Positions 36,223 to 45,499 of a stretch of 64,000 nt of DNA are shown here, piece after piece. The stretch lies in assembly GCF_011009015.1 (NCBI RefSeq), contig NZ_CP048878.1:1167501-1231500 (forward strand), written 5' to 3'. Under the pieces are notes generated by a model. The model saw only the letters and a program-made list of their open reading frames with translations. It searched no databases and was not told the DNA's origin. The position numbers were made by a program, and so were the translations under genes. The DNA is from Spartinivicinus ruber. Lineage in GTDB: Bacteria > Pseudomonadota > Gammaproteobacteria > Pseudomonadales > Zooshikellaceae. How positions within the stretch are numbered: position 1 is the stretch's first letter; each line of letters starts with the position of its first letter.

Positions 36223-36882
36223 TAGATATAACCTACTTCTGATGTCAACTGCGCGAATAAAATGACTTTACTAACATTATTATAGCTTGACTGAGAGAGA
36301 ACTAATTATTCATCGGTTTTATATTTTTATAGAAATCTTAAATATTTAAAGGTTTTTATATCAGGTAAGGTATTCGATTAGTCAAATAATAGAGTAAAAG
36401 CAATATTCGATTGACTGCATTAAAATTGTTTTTCCTTACAAGCTAAAAGTAGTCAAATATGCTCATAGACATGATGAGTATGATTATTCATTGGAAACTG
36501 ACTGTCTGATTTTTGATCGCTCGTTTCAGATGATAACTGTCAAAGCTATGAATGAACGTTTGGCGATGGGTTTAACCAGATAAGTAATATCTTACTTATC
36601 TGGAGGCTTTTTTATGTAAGGGTAATAAAGAAAGTTTTAGTGGAAAGCTATCTAACTTTAAATATGTTATCCTCTGTAACTGACTATGTTTATTGGCGAC
36701 TTCTGTCTTAGAAGACCTAGCTACTTATGCCGCTAGCTTTGCTTATCTTCGCACTATTGAGCCGCACTTCTCAGATACCACCTTGAACTAGTCAATAAGT
36801 GGCTTTCTCTATCGAGCAATTTGTGTGTTTGGTTTTCGATAGTGTAATTCCAATCAACACACATGCTAATAGAGGATGATAT
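36223..36882. other. Long leader/intergenic region before the RRM gene
   Basis: 660 bases. A plus-strand intrinsic terminator is at 36576-36614. A 60-codon stretch without a start codon runs up to it (about 36405-36582, ending ERLAMGLTR) and might be a gene relic. Downstream, 36615-36882 probably contains the promoter and a long 5' UTR of the RRM gene, as is common for cold-inducible RNA-binding proteins. Confidence 0.4.
36576..36614 (+). terminator. Rho-independent terminator, plus strand
   Basis: CCAGATAAGTAA, four-base loop, perfect complement TTACTTATCTGG, then AGGC and six T. A strong terminator with no annotated plus-strand gene ending before it, which suggests an unannotated transcript upstream. 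Confidence 0.85.
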
Positions 36883-37158
36883 ATGAAAATGTATGTTGGC
36901 AATCTCTCATACAGTGTCACTGAAGGAGATTTGAAGGAAGTCTTTGCAGCATTTGGTGAGGTATCAAGCGTAGAGTTGATAAGCGATAGAAACTCTGGGC
37001 AATCCAAGGGGTTTGGTTTTGTTGAAATGGATGATAACTCTGAAGCAGATGCTGCCATCAAAGCACTTAACGGCAGTTTTCTTCAAGGGCGTAATATCAA
37101 GGTGAACCAGGCACAGCCAAAATCCAAAAGTAGTCGCCCACAACGTAGAAGATACTAA
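36883..37158 (+). CDS. RRM-type RNA-binding protein
   Basis: 91 residues with a single RNA recognition motif: RNP2 MYVGNL at the start, RNP1 KGFGFVEM at about residues 46-53, and GRNIKVNQAQP closing the fold. A short basic tail (SSRPQRRRY) follows. Bacterial proteins of this Rbp type are often cold-induced and bind mRNA. AGAGGAT lies upstream of the ATG. Confidence 0.93.
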   Translation: MKMYVGNLSYSVTEGDLKEVFAAFGEVSSVELISDRNSGQSKGFGFVEMDDNSEADAAIKALNGSFLQGRNIKVNQAQPKSKSSRPQRRRY

Positions 37159-37174
37159 TTCCGTATTGCGTTCA

Positions 37175-37221
37175 CCAGAAAACAGAAGCTGTAGTCTGGC
37201 TACGCTTCTTGTTTTCAGTGG
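37175..37221 (+). terminator. Imperfect stem-loop after the RRM gene
   Basis: GAAAACAGAAGCTGTAG pairs with CTACGCTTCTTGTTTTC with two bulges, between the RRM gene and the YaiI-family gene. Its position suggests termination or mRNA 3'-end stabilisation. Confidence 0.5.
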
Positions 37222-37251
37222 TTGTTAACGTATTGTAAGAAGGGGCATGTC

Positions 37252-37707
37252 ATGAAAATTTGGGTAGATGCTGATGCGTGCCCAGCAGTAATCAAAGATA
37301 TTTTATTTCGTGCGTCAATGCGAACCAAGTTACAGTTAACGCTTGTTGCTAACCAGCCTATGCGTATCCCTGCATCGCCTTTTATTAAGCGGCTTCAAGT
37401 GGAGCCGGGCTTTGATATTGCCGACAATGAAATTGTTAAAAGGCTGATGACCGGTGATCTTGTTATTACCAGTGATATTCCTTTAGCCGCTGAGGTGATC
37501 GAGAAGGGTGGGCTTGCGCTAAGTCCAAGGGGTGAGCTGTTTACAGAGGATAACATCCGGGCTCGCTTAAACATGCGGGACTTTATGGATACTTTACGGG
37601 CAAGCGGCATGGATACTGGTGGTCAGCCAGCGTTAAGCCAAAGTGACCGTAAAACCTTTTCTAGTCATTTGGATAAAATATTATCCAAATATGCAAGCAA
37701 GTCCTAG
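37252..37707 (+). CDS. YaiI/YqxD (UPF0178) family protein
   Basis: About 151 residues from the ATG at 37252, which has AAGGGG upstream; the longer reading from 37222 lacks support. Hallmarks are [11 protein letters not shown] at the N-terminus, [22 protein letters not shown] (here in parts) and [14 protein letters not shown]. The fold is PIN-like with conserved Asp residues; the biochemical role is unproven. Confidence 0.93.
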   Translation: MKIWVDADACPAVIKDILFRASMRTKLQLTLVANQPMRIPASPFIKRLQVEPGFDIADNEIVKRLMTGDLVITSDIPLAAEVIEKGGLALSPRGELFTEDNIRARLNMRDFMDTLRASGMDTGGQPALSQSDRKTFSSHLDKILSKYASKS

Positions 37708-37772
37708 AAGCGGGAAAGGCTTGGGTCATGGTGCTGTAAGTGGCCCCATCAAGGTAAAATGCTGTATTGAGG

Positions 37773-38078
37773 TTATCTAATTACTTGAAAAAGTAGATAA
37801 AGCAGGCCAGCAATACACAAAAAGCAACTAACAGCTACCAGTTCTATAATGAATACTACTTTATACTGGCCGAGTTCGGGTTTACGAAGAAGCTTAGCAA
37901 TCAAGCCATACCAAACAACCAGTAGAACGCCAAACAGTACCAGTACGCTAAAATATAACATGGCTGGCAATATGAGTGCAGCCAGGGTAAGTGGCAACCA
38001 AAGAATAGCAAAATAAACGAGCTTTTTATTTATAGGGGGTGGGTTGTCTTCTAACTCGTTGCTATCTAGATGACTCAT
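37773..38078 (-). CDS. Small membrane protein, unknown
   Basis: About 101 residues starting MSHLDSNELEDNPP. Three hydrophobic helices follow (LVYFAILWLPLTLAALILPA, FSVLVLFGVLLVVWYGLIA, VVFIIELVAVSCFLCIAGLL). The charged N-terminus would be cytoplasmic. No family recognised. Confidence 0.65.
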   Translation of the reverse strand: MSHLDSNELEDNPPPINKKLVYFAILWLPLTLAALILPAMLYFSVLVLFGVLLVVWYGLIAKLLRKPELGQYKVVFIIELVAVSCFLCIAGLLYLLFQVIR

Positions 38079-38307
38079 TGGTAATAGTGTAACTCTAAGC
38101 ACGCTTTCTTACTTAAAATCTTAGTCAAACTGAAAGCTTTCATCTAATTAGTTGGCGGGCTGAGGCAGGTGACTGCTTCAGCTAAGAAGTGAGTAGCGAT
38201 CAATCTAAAAGTTGTTTGCAATACTATGGAGGGATCTTTTGGGCACTAGAATTATGAAGTTGGTAAACTTTTTGCCTTCAAATCAAAAGTGTATAGAAGT
38301 CATATTA

Positions 38308-38619
38308 CTAATACTGGTACTCTATAGGGAATGCACTATCAAGATTGGCCGATTTGAATAGTTTCTTGATATAGCTATTAGCATTAACAAATCGTATAGC
38401 ACTTTGGTTATTTCCTAAATATTGTTTTAAATTCACAAGCATTCCCAAAGCAGAGCTATTAATATACTCTGTTTTTGCTAAGTTAATAATGCATTGTGCA
38501 TCTTTTGAGTTAATGGTTGAGAAGGCTTCTAAAAACGTGCAAATGGTCTTTTGACTGAAATTTTTTTCTGCATGCACAACAACTTCAAAATTAATTATAT
38601 TTTCTTTAAGTTGTATCAC
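38308..38619 (-). CDS. STAS-domain protein (anti-sigma-factor-antagonist type)
   Basis: 103 residues forming one STAS domain. The phosphorylatable Ser is in YINSSALGMLVNLKQYL (Ser55/56). Such proteins are switched by an anti-sigma/HPK partner kinase and phosphatase; none is encoded close by. The family includes SpoIIAA- and BtrV/HsbA-like proteins used in biofilm or stress signalling in gammaproteobacteria. Confidence 0.85.
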   Translation of the reverse strand: MIQLKENIINFEVVVHAEKNFSQKTICTFLEAFSTINSKDAQCIINLAKTEYINSSALGMLVNLKQYLGNNQSAIRFVNANSYIKKLFKSANLDSAFPIEYQY

Positions 38620-39000
38620 TTTAATTTCTCCATAAATAATGATGTTTCCCTATATAGGCTTTGCTATAGAAATAACTCTTATTCTTGTTGTTTTTACATC
38701 AATGGATAAATAATAACCGTTATCTATGTTGTTAGATGATGTTTTTTGTCACAATATTTGTTATCAGGCGTTCGTTTATTTTGGTTTCGGTGTGAGAGTT
38801 CATTGTTCTGCTGAGAACTCCGTCTAGCATAATATCTGTTTTAGCTAATTTATGAGGGTTGTCTATACATGTCAGCTATCTTTGTTAGCTATTGACTTGC
38901 TTAGTAGATAACTGAATCATTAGCAGTGCTAACGCGGATAAATAACACTATAGGACACAATGTACTGTATATTCAGTATATAGCTTAAGGATAAGCCATA
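38620..39000. other. Intergenic region before the cytosine deaminase gene
   Basis: About 380 bases between divergent genes. Near the deaminase there is a small palindrome TACTGTATATTCAGTA at 38963-38978 that could be an operator. It is too short in the middle for a LexA site. Nothing else is recognised. Confidence 0.4.
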
Positions 39001-39438
39001 ATGGATAAATTCATGCAAGCTGCTATTGAAGAAGCTAAAAAAGGCCTAAAAGAAGGAGGGATTCCGATAGGTTCAGTCCTTGTGCATAACAACAAAATCA
39101 TTGGCTGTGGTCATAATAGAAGGGTACAGAAAGGTAGCGTGGTGCTTCATGGTGAAATGGATGCTTTAGAGAATGCCGGACGGTTACCAGCCTCTGTATA
39201 TAGAGAGTGTACTATTTATACAACTTTGTCGCCATGCTCTATGTGTACTGGGGCTATATTGCTATACGACATCCCAAAAGTAGTGATTGGAGAAAATACT
39301 ACTTTTATGGGAGAAGAAGCTCTACTTCGTGAAAAAGGTGTAGTAGTAGAAGTTCTTCAAGAGTCAGAATGTATTGATTTAATGGTACGTTTTATTAAGG
39401 TATCACCTGACTTATGGAGTGAGGATATTGGGGTGTAA
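39001..39438 (+). CDS. Cytosine deaminase, yeast Fcy1-like (CDA fold)
   Basis: 145 residues of the zinc-dependent cytidine-deaminase fold. Zinc and catalytic residues are His50 and Glu52 in VLHGEMDALEN and Cys79/Cys82 in LSPCSMCTGAIL. The closest pattern I know is yeast cytosine deaminase: EEGIPIGSVLV-like start, GCGHNRRVQKGSVVLHGE, YTTLSPCSMCTGAI, VIGENTTFMG, and a C-terminal DLWSEDIGV like its WFEDIG end. It would convert cytosine to uracil for pyrimidine salvage. The usual enterobacterial CodA is an unrelated amidohydrolase. No codB-type permease is adjacent. Confidence 0.88.
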   Translation: MDKFMQAAIEEAKKGLKEGGIPIGSVLVHNNKIIGCGHNRRVQKGSVVLHGEMDALENAGRLPASVYRECTIYTTLSPCSMCTGAILLYDIPKVVIGENTTFMGEEALLREKGVVVEVLQESECIDLMVRFIKVSPDLWSEDIGV

Positions 39439-39534
39439 ATAATTACTCAAATGATGGCTAACCAATAATATTCATTATGGCCGGATAAAACTTACTATCT
39501 GGAGCTTATTAGGCCATGGAAGTTATGCACCTTT

Positions 39535-39750
39535 TTAATAGGCTCTAGCCCAAGGATAATAATCATAAGCTACTTTATAACCTGCACGTCTAAAGGATTC
39601 AGAGATAACATGATGAATGAATCCACCATGCTTATAAATGTTGGATGACCAAGGGGGATATTCGCCGGTTGTGATCTTCACTCGCTTTTGTTCTTCTGAA
39701 TGATCGAAGAAACAAAGCCATAATAGCAAGATAACAGACAACCGTTTCAT
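39535..39750 (-). pseudogene. Truncated SBP_bac_3 protein (N-terminal relic)
   Basis: 71 codons: a signal peptide then KITTGEYPPWSS, YKHGGFIHHVISESFRRAGY and YYPWARAY, then a stop. This is closely similar to residues 1-70 of the intact protein at 61473-62240 (KITTGEYPPWSS, FKHGGFVLHVITEAFRR, YYPWARSY). The remaining ~180 codons are missing. The end coincides with no recognisable mobile element. Confidence 0.85.
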
Positions 39751-39920
39751 TTTAATGCAACTAACTGGACTTTTAACCAGAGTAGCAACACTTTCAAGAG
39801 TAGAAGCAAATATTTAATAAAATCTAAAGTTTTTTTAAATATTTCTAAATAGACTTACATAGTAAGCTAGAAGAAAGCGTTAATAGATAGCATAGTTATG
39901 TGTACTACATTATCATAGGG

Positions 39921-40211
39921 TTAAAATATTGCCTTTAATGTCAATATGTAAAACACTAACATTGCAATTGCGAGTGCTCGATAAATCATATAAACCCTTG
40001 ACATAAAAACAATACTGATCAATATGATAAAGTGAATGGAGCCCAATGTAATAGTCAGAAAAGTGTAAAGCTCTTCTGTTTTCCCAAACCTTATACCAGA
40101 CAGTAAAACAGCGCAGGCAATTAGGGAGCAGATGGTTGTAATAAAAAAAGAAAATTTATTGTCACCAATCTTGGCTTCAGCTTCAGCTGCCTCTATTCCT
40201 CGTATAGTCAT
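39921..40211 (-). CDS. Small membrane protein, unknown
   Basis: About 96 residues from the ATG at 40211; a TTG at 40223 would add four. After a charged stretch (GIEAAEAEAKIGDNK) there are three hydrophobic helices (FFITTICSLIACAVLLSGI, TFLTITLGSIHFIILISIVF, ALAIAMLVFYILTLKAIF). No family recognised. Confidence 0.55.
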   Translation of the reverse strand: MTIRGIEAAEAEAKIGDNKFSFFITTICSLIACAVLLSGIRFGKTEELYTFLTITLGSIHFIILISIVFMSRVYMIYRALAIAMLVFYILTLKAIF

Positions 40212-40428
40212 ATCAATACTCAACTTATATAAATGAAGATTTATTTAGCAATTAATATTCCAAATACAGAAGTTGAAATAAGCCTAGTTATAGTGGGTAT
40301 TAAGTTGAGACTGTTGGTTATGGTGTAGCTGTGCCGATGAGAAGTTAGTATAAAATTAACTATCGACACAAGTGTTAGTTGTAGCTATACCTGATAAAAC
40401 AATGCCTAAAGCAAGGGGAGTTGAATAA

Positions 40429-40686
40429 ATGTCAAAAGATGTAAAAAATTTGATCAGCCAAATACTTGAAATCATGAGTAACAGAACATTGCTTGATGCC
40501 GCTCTTGGTGCTGGACTTGGATTGTTGGGAAGTTTTTTCTGCTCAGGTGTTGGTTTAAGTGGCTTGGGGTTGATTGGACGATTTTTTTTGATGGTAATTG
40601 GTGGAGGGTTGGTAGGCATTACTGTTGGCTTAATTGCTGATTTTTATGCAAAAAATAACTCCAACTCTGATGACGAAGCAGGTTAA
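40429..40686 (+). CDS. Small membrane protein, paralogue of the one at 58429-58686
   Basis: 85 residues. It has a short helical start with SQILEIMSNRTLLDAALG, then two Gly-rich hydrophobic helices sharing SGVGLSG and RFFLMVIGG with its paralogue, then an acidic tail. AAGGGGAG upstream of the ATG is an excellent ribosome site. The alternation of Gly and hydrophobic residues would suit an oligomeric or holin-like membrane protein, but no family is recognised. Confidence 0.65.
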   Translation: MSKDVKNLISQILEIMSNRTLLDAALGAGLGLLGSFFCSGVGLSGLGLIGRFFLMVIGGGLVGITVGLIADFYAKNNSNSDDEAG

Positions 40687-40965
40687 AAAGTGGGACTAGT
40701 ATTGCAGTTTTATATTAAACTCATTTGAGAAAAAGTAGTTTCCCTATATCAATTTTTCACTTGATATAGGACTAAGGATACTACAGAAATATTATAATGG
40801 TGCAGTTAAGCGGAGTGTAGTAAAATATTAAATTTATAAGTCAATTATGTGATTATTTTTACTAATGAATATAAATATATTTCCCCAAAGCTGACTACTG
40901 AGTAAGAAACAAGAATTAGTAGTATCTTGGTGAACTTACTCTATTTGAAACTATTCTTAATAGTA

Positions 40966-41045
40966 CCTAATTATCACTATACCTAAGCCATTAACTGCTG
41001 TTCAAATATACAGCAGTTAATGGCTTAGGTATAGTGATAATTAGG
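40966..41045. repeat. Perfect 35-bp-arm palindrome made from IS1595-element ends (MITE-like)
   Basis: Two perfect 35-base arms (beginning CCTAATTATCACTATACC and ending ACTGCTG) surround a 10-base loop. The right 48 bases equal the right end of the IS1595-family element at 47221-47268 exactly, and the left arm is the same end inverted. The centre reads CTGTTCAAATATACAG, a LexA-type pattern. The 8-base flanks do not match each other. Confidence 0.85.
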
Positions 41046-41412
41046 AAAACAAATGAGTCAACTTCTTAAGTTTTAGCAAATCTACACTACTAGTGCGGTA
41101 AAAAAATTCACCCACCTCAAGTGGAAGTACCACCGCTGTTCCAGTATTAACTCAATCTGCCGAAAAAGAGTCTGAAACAATAGTTTGATTATCTCACTGA
41201 CCAGCAACTTCATGATGGCCGAAGCTTCATTTATTCTGGTACGAAAGTATTAAGTAAGTTTGAAGTAGTGTCTACCTTTTATACTTTATTTATTGATGCT
41301 GGAAAAATATACAGAAAAAGTTAACTAGATTATTGAGTTTGAAGGTATAAAGCGTATTACAGGTATCTTTGATGGTTTACTAAAAGGCTTATTTTGGCTG
41401 TAATGATGTCTT
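41046..41412. other. Decayed sequence beside the palindrome
   Basis: About 365 bases with broken coding character: short readable stretches such as LSDQQLHDGRSFIYSGTKVL and ITGIFDGLLKGLFWL in different plus frames separated by stops. Probably a gene relic; no family recognised. Confidence 0.35.
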
Positions 41413-42150
41413 TTAATTAAATAAATCATTTATTGTTTTGGTCAGCTTAGCTTCTGTGAAGATTTTATCAAAAGATATATCAAAACCTTCAATTATTTTT
41501 TTTATTCCAGACATTTTTTTTGACCAGCATACATAAATATATCCATCTTTAAAATCTGGACCTGCCGATACAAGCTCATGTTTAGCTCTGGTAAATTTGT
41601 TCTTATATTGATATTTTAATACTAAAGGGTTTTCAAGAATGACATCAACTCTGCTAAACTCAATTAACTCAAATAGTTGATATACTGAGTCAACCTCTAC
41701 TAAATGGATTTTATCTTCCGTGATCAACTTCTTGATAGTATCACTTAATGCAAAGTCTCGAATTATGCCAATTTTGCTTCCTTCTAAGTCTTTAGGTTTA
41801 TTTATCCTTAACTTTGAAGATTCTTTTTTCATGAAATGTGGGCCTGCATCAAGAATCTTTTTGGTAAAATAATAATAGTCCTCTCTTTCCTTTGTATGCC
41901 AGCATCCAAGTAGAGCATGGTATTTACCTGCTTTGGTAAGAGCCAAGGCCCGAGCCCATGGTAAAAAATCTACTGTGAGAGTGTGCCCAATGGGTTTAAG
42001 CGTTTCTTGTACTATATAAGTTAGAATTCCATTATTATCTAGCTTAGGAGAGTAAAAAGGAGGCCAGTCAGAAGTAGCCACTCTAATATTATCAGCATAT
42101 GTGATTATTGATAATGATATGCAAACGGCTAGTATTATTACAAATCTCAT
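41413..42150 (-). CDS. Periplasmic SBP_bac_3-type solute-binding protein, solitary
   Basis: 245 residues with a signal peptide (FVIILAVCISLSIITYA). Lobe 1 begins IRVATSDWPPFYSPKL, with NGILTYIVQETLKPIG and VDFLPWARALALTKAGKY; lobe 2 has EGSKIGIIRDFALSD and RVDVILENPLVLKYQY. The TSDWPPF...PWARAL pattern places it in the same subgroup as 61473 and 62227. No transporter genes adjoin. Confidence 0.88.
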   Translation of the reverse strand: MRFVIILAVCISLSIITYADNIRVATSDWPPFYSPKLDNNGILTYIVQETLKPIGHTLTVDFLPWARALALTKAGKYHALLGCWHTKEREDYYYFTKKILDAGPHFMKKESSKLRINKPKDLEGSKIGIIRDFALSDTIKKLITEDKIHLVEVDSVYQLFELIEFSRVDVILENPLVLKYQYKNKFTRAKHELVSAGPDFKDGYIYVCWSKKMSGIKKIIEGFDISFDKIFTEAKLTKTINDLFN

Positions 42151-42568
42151 TACTTCACTCCCTTTATTTAAAAATTAAGTAAATAAATTAAGTAGTTGAA
42201 AGGTACACAAGTATATTAGATTAGTATAGATGAAGTTTAAGCTACTATAGATAAAATGATTTGATATTCCCCATTTAATGGACATCCTTAAATTAAGGAT
42301 GATTAGCCAATGAGCCTTATTTTTTGACATGTTTTATGCTCCTATCTCTGCCTTTAGTATTTTGAAAAACTTAACCCTTTCTGATTCATCATCACAATTA
42401 CTGAGATAGTTATCAGTTGATCTTTAAATAAAAATCGTAGGCGACGGTCGCAAAAATTTAGAAATAATCAATTAAAATAATAGAGCTGAAATATACCAGG
42501 AAATATGTGATAGCTTTGTTTTAAAATTTAAATAGGATCAATGCAAGTGTTTGTATGTGAAGAGAAGA
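42151..42568. other. Intergenic region, nothing recognised
   Basis: About 418 very AT-rich bases between two solute-binding-protein genes on the same strand. No terminator, repeat or ORF stands out. Confidence 0.4.
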
Positions 42569-43351
42569 CTATTTTGAAGCACTAAAATATTTATGACTAC
42601 TAGCCTCGGTAACCTGATCCCTGTGCTTACCTACACTGGTCCAAAGTTGCTTCGCTAAATTAGGGTGATCCCCTACAAATTGATGACTGAATATTAGAAA
42701 ATAGTCTTTAGTTTTAATTGGTGGTTGAAGTTTCTTGACCTGTTTTATGCCAAGAGTCTTCAAGGATACATCAGCGGTGAAATCCTGTGCGGCATAGGCT
42801 GAGATTCTTCCCGACACCAATTTTCTTAGATTTTGCTCAGTGTTCATGGCTTCTTCTACAACAATACCTATTTTCCTTAAATCTCCGACTATGGAGTACC
42901 CCATATTAGCGCCTACCTGCTGGGATGTATTTATTAATGCTTTACCATTCCATGACACAGGAGAGTTTGTAGTTACGTAGAAATAATAACTCATCACAGC
43001 AATCCGACGACTGCTATCAAGCTTGCCATTGATCAAAGGGTATTGGCCCATCTCTTTGCGAGAATCTTTATAGGAGAATACAAAAGCACCATCGATCATG
43101 CCAGATTTAAGAAGCGTCTGCACCCGTTTGTTTGGATAACGACTCAGAACAATCTTAGCATCAATATCCCGAGCTGCCGCTTGTATAATCTCTACAGCAA
43201 TCCCTGGAGGGGCAGCAATTTTTCCTCCTTCACCCATTTGGTAGGGAAATACCTCTACATCAGAGTAGGATAACCTAATCGAAACTTCAGCACCCCAAAT
43301 GTGTCTGATAATAACCAAACAGACAATTAGAGCGATAATACGCATCTTCAT
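42569..43351 (-). CDS. Periplasmic SBP_bac_3-type solute-binding protein, solitary
   Basis: About 260 residues from the ATG at 43351 (TTG at 43357 and ATG at 43345 are alternatives). The signal peptide is IIALIVCLVIIRHIWG. Lobe 1 has IRLSYSDVEVFPYQMG and APPGIAVEIIQAAARDI; ISAYAAQDFTADVSL is in lobe 2. It is less similar to the PWAR subgroup. It lies 90 bp downstream of another solute-binding gene in the same direction. Confidence 0.82.
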   Translation of the reverse strand: MKMRIIALIVCLVIIRHIWGAEVSIRLSYSDVEVFPYQMGEGGKIAAPPGIAVEIIQAAARDIDAKIVLSRYPNKRVQTLLKSGMIDGAFVFSYKDSRKEMGQYPLINGKLDSSRRIAVMSYYFYVTTNSPVSWNGKALINTSQQVGANMGYSIVGDLRKIGIVVEEAMNTEQNLRKLVSGRISAYAAQDFTADVSLKTLGIKQVKKLQPPIKTKDYFLIFSHQFVGDHPNLAKQLWTSVGKHRDQVTEASSHKYFSASK

Positions 43352-43440
43352 CCCCAAGTAGAAATGGTGTTTCCGTGCAGTATAGCATCAATGCCTGACC
43401 ATAACCTATTACATGCCATCTGAAAAGATGCTTTGATGCT

Positions 43441-44163
43441 CTAAGTTGGGTTTTTATAGGAGTCAAAAACAGATTGATATTCGCCATTGGATTTAATTAT
43501 TTCTATTCTACTGTCAAAATAATCCCTTAATTTTCTGTTTTTAAATCCTGCGTGTTGATATATAGGGCCGTCAAATATGCGGTGAATCTTGTATTTTTTA
43601 ATTGTATTAATGCCTTTGAGACTTAGTTTGCTTTTCATCCATAAAAAAATTGCTAGGTCACAAACTAATACGTCAGTTTTTTTTGTCCAAAACATTTTAT
43701 TTTGGTGGTATTGTAGTGGCACCTCAAGCCACCTATGACGGTTCTTTTGAGCAAGCTTTTGATATTCCGTACCTAAGACTTTAGGTGCACCCTTCCAGGA
43801 TACGAGTGATAAACCATCAAGATCACGAATAGTCTTTATATTTAACTTTTTTTCTTCTAAAGTTATTGCAACATCATCAAAGGCTAGGTAGTTACTGGAA
43901 TAGTATAAATTTTTATATTTCAAATGTGTGATAGTTGAAATATCAATTTTAGATTTTCTTAGGGAGTAATCTATTTCTTCATTTTGTAGTGGTATAAATT
44001 TTAGTTTAAATTTTTGTTCATCGAAAACTTTCTTTAGGATATCTATAATAATTCCTTTATCTTGAAAAGAGTAGGGGGGCTTGTTTGTCGGTATCCCTAT
44101 GGATAAAGTGTCTTTTGCAAATGCAGTGAATGATAACAGTAGTAACAATAATCCTGCTTTCAT
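43441..44163 (-). CDS. Periplasmic SBP_bac_3-type solute-binding protein, solitary
   Basis: 240 residues. A signal peptide (LLLLLSFTAFA) precedes LSIGIPTNKPPYSFQDK, GIIIDILKKVFDEQKFKL, TIRDLDGLSLVSWKGAPKV and a C-terminal NGEYQSVFDSY typical of the family. Ligand unknown. It may share a transcript with the gene at 42569. Confidence 0.84.
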   Translation of the reverse strand: MKAGLLLLLLSFTAFAKDTLSIGIPTNKPPYSFQDKGIIIDILKKVFDEQKFKLKFIPLQNEEIDYSLRKSKIDISTITHLKYKNLYYSSNYLAFDDVAITLEEKKLNIKTIRDLDGLSLVSWKGAPKVLGTEYQKLAQKNRHRWLEVPLQYHQNKMFWTKKTDVLVCDLAIFLWMKSKLSLKGINTIKKYKIHRIFDGPIYQHAGFKNRKLRDYFDSRIEIIKSNGEYQSVFDSYKNPT

Positions 44164-44279
44164 TTTGTTTATCTCTATATCATCCCGATAAGTGTAATCA
44201 AACTGTCCTAAGCTTACACTATAAATAATAGCAAGTTATTATCAATAGCATAAAGCTTTATTTATACTGTAAATGTTTA

Positions 44280-44515
44280 GCCAACTACAAGCCTGTATCA
44301 TTGGAAACGACATGCGGGAATATATTAACGGGATTAAATACAGTCATACCAATATGAAACAAATTACAGATGCGAATGTACTGAAACTAACCTGTATTAT
44401 GATGAAATGAGCTGGTTATTAAAAAACATTGGTTCCAATGATCAAACCAGCCGGTTTGAATACGATAAAAACAACAATATGGGTGATGCATTAAAAAGTT
44501 GTTTGATCGTAAACT
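44280..44515 (+). pseudogene. Rhs/YD-repeat gene relic
   Basis: Two plus frames read as decayed YD-repeat sequence: MREYINGIKYSHTNMKQITD in one, then LYYDEMSWLLKNIG followed by SRFEYDKNNNM in another, which is the usual Rhs repeat texture. There is no start and frames switch, so it is a fragment. Intact Rhs proteins are large polymorphic toxins. Confidence 0.55.
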
Positions 44516-44820
44516 GACCTATTTTCCACTAATTGATTGTAAGTATAATAAACACACTAATGAGAATTTATTCAGTTTGTTGTTACTCACTCCAAGATAC
44601 TGATAAGCAAGCATAAGTTTGATACTTATTGTTTTATATAAAATATACGATTTTTGATTCTAAAAATATAGAGCAATAGAAATGCTAAAGTTGTAAATTA
44701 ATTCAAGATACTTTATAAAGTGCTACGACAAATGTCTAACTAAGTAGACTTAAGTTTGTTGGTATATATTTAAACAGTACAATAGTACATAGTAATAAAT
44801 TGAATTTAGGATGTTCAATT

Positions 44821-45291
44821 ATGATATTAAAAACAATTCTTCCTATCGCTTTGGCAGCAACATTAACTACAGCCGTCTCAGCTGACCCATGGAGTGATGA
44901 TTTTACTAAAGAATTTAAGCCCGAAGTTGCCACTTACTTATCTAAATGGTACGAAGATAATTACAGTAATTATTCTTATACTTATCGAAAATTCTGTTTT
45001 TGTCCTGATTCAGGAAAATCATTTACGGTTGATGTAAGGGATAATGAAGTCAAAAAAGTGACCTACACTGATACTAACGAATCAGTGCCAGAATCTTACA
45101 TGAGAACGTTTGATACCATTGATGGACTTTTTGCTTATTTAGTTAAAGCAAATAAAAGTGCTCACAAAATAAATGTTCAATTTAATGAGCGCTTTGGAAA
45201 CCCAAGTAGCGTTTACATCGATCATGATCCTCGGATTGCTGATGAAGAGACTGCTTATTCTATAGATCAAATTTATGTGATGTTGCCTTAA
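44821..45291 (+). CDS. Secreted DUF6174-like protein
   Basis: 156 residues from the ATG at 44821. A signal peptide (ILPIALAATLTTAVSA) precedes a mature domain with YSYTYRKFCFCPDSGKSFTVDVRDNEV, the Cys-x-Cys and following strand characteristic of DUF6174 as I remember it, then TFDTIDGLFAYLVKA and GNPSSVYIDHDPRIADEE. Function unknown; probably periplasmic or lipidless secreted. Confidence 0.7.
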   Translation: MILKTILPIALAATLTTAVSADPWSDDFTKEFKPEVATYLSKWYEDNYSNYSYTYRKFCFCPDSGKSFTVDVRDNEVKKVTYTDTNESVPESYMRTFDTIDGLFAYLVKANKSAHKINVQFNERFGNPSSVYIDHDPRIADEETAYSIDQIYVMLP

Positions 45292-45499
45292 ACAGCTTTT
45301 ATATAGTTTAGAATGGTGCCTCATGTATTTGTTTACCTTACTTAACCATATTTTCTAATTGAAAAAATAAGTAGAAGATAGATTGGTTTAAAACTAAACA
45401 TATTTATGAGGCATCACTAATTCTTGTGTATTACCCATAGGTACTGCTGCACCTTAGCCTGGTACATCATTATTATACCAGTTATATATCCAGGCCATT

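Noticed and set aside
38963-38978. TACTGTATATTCAGTA before the cytosine deaminase gene, at first taken as a LexA box
   Set aside because: The centre is too short: CTG-N6-CAG rather than CTGT-N8-ACAG. It may still be an operator of another kind.
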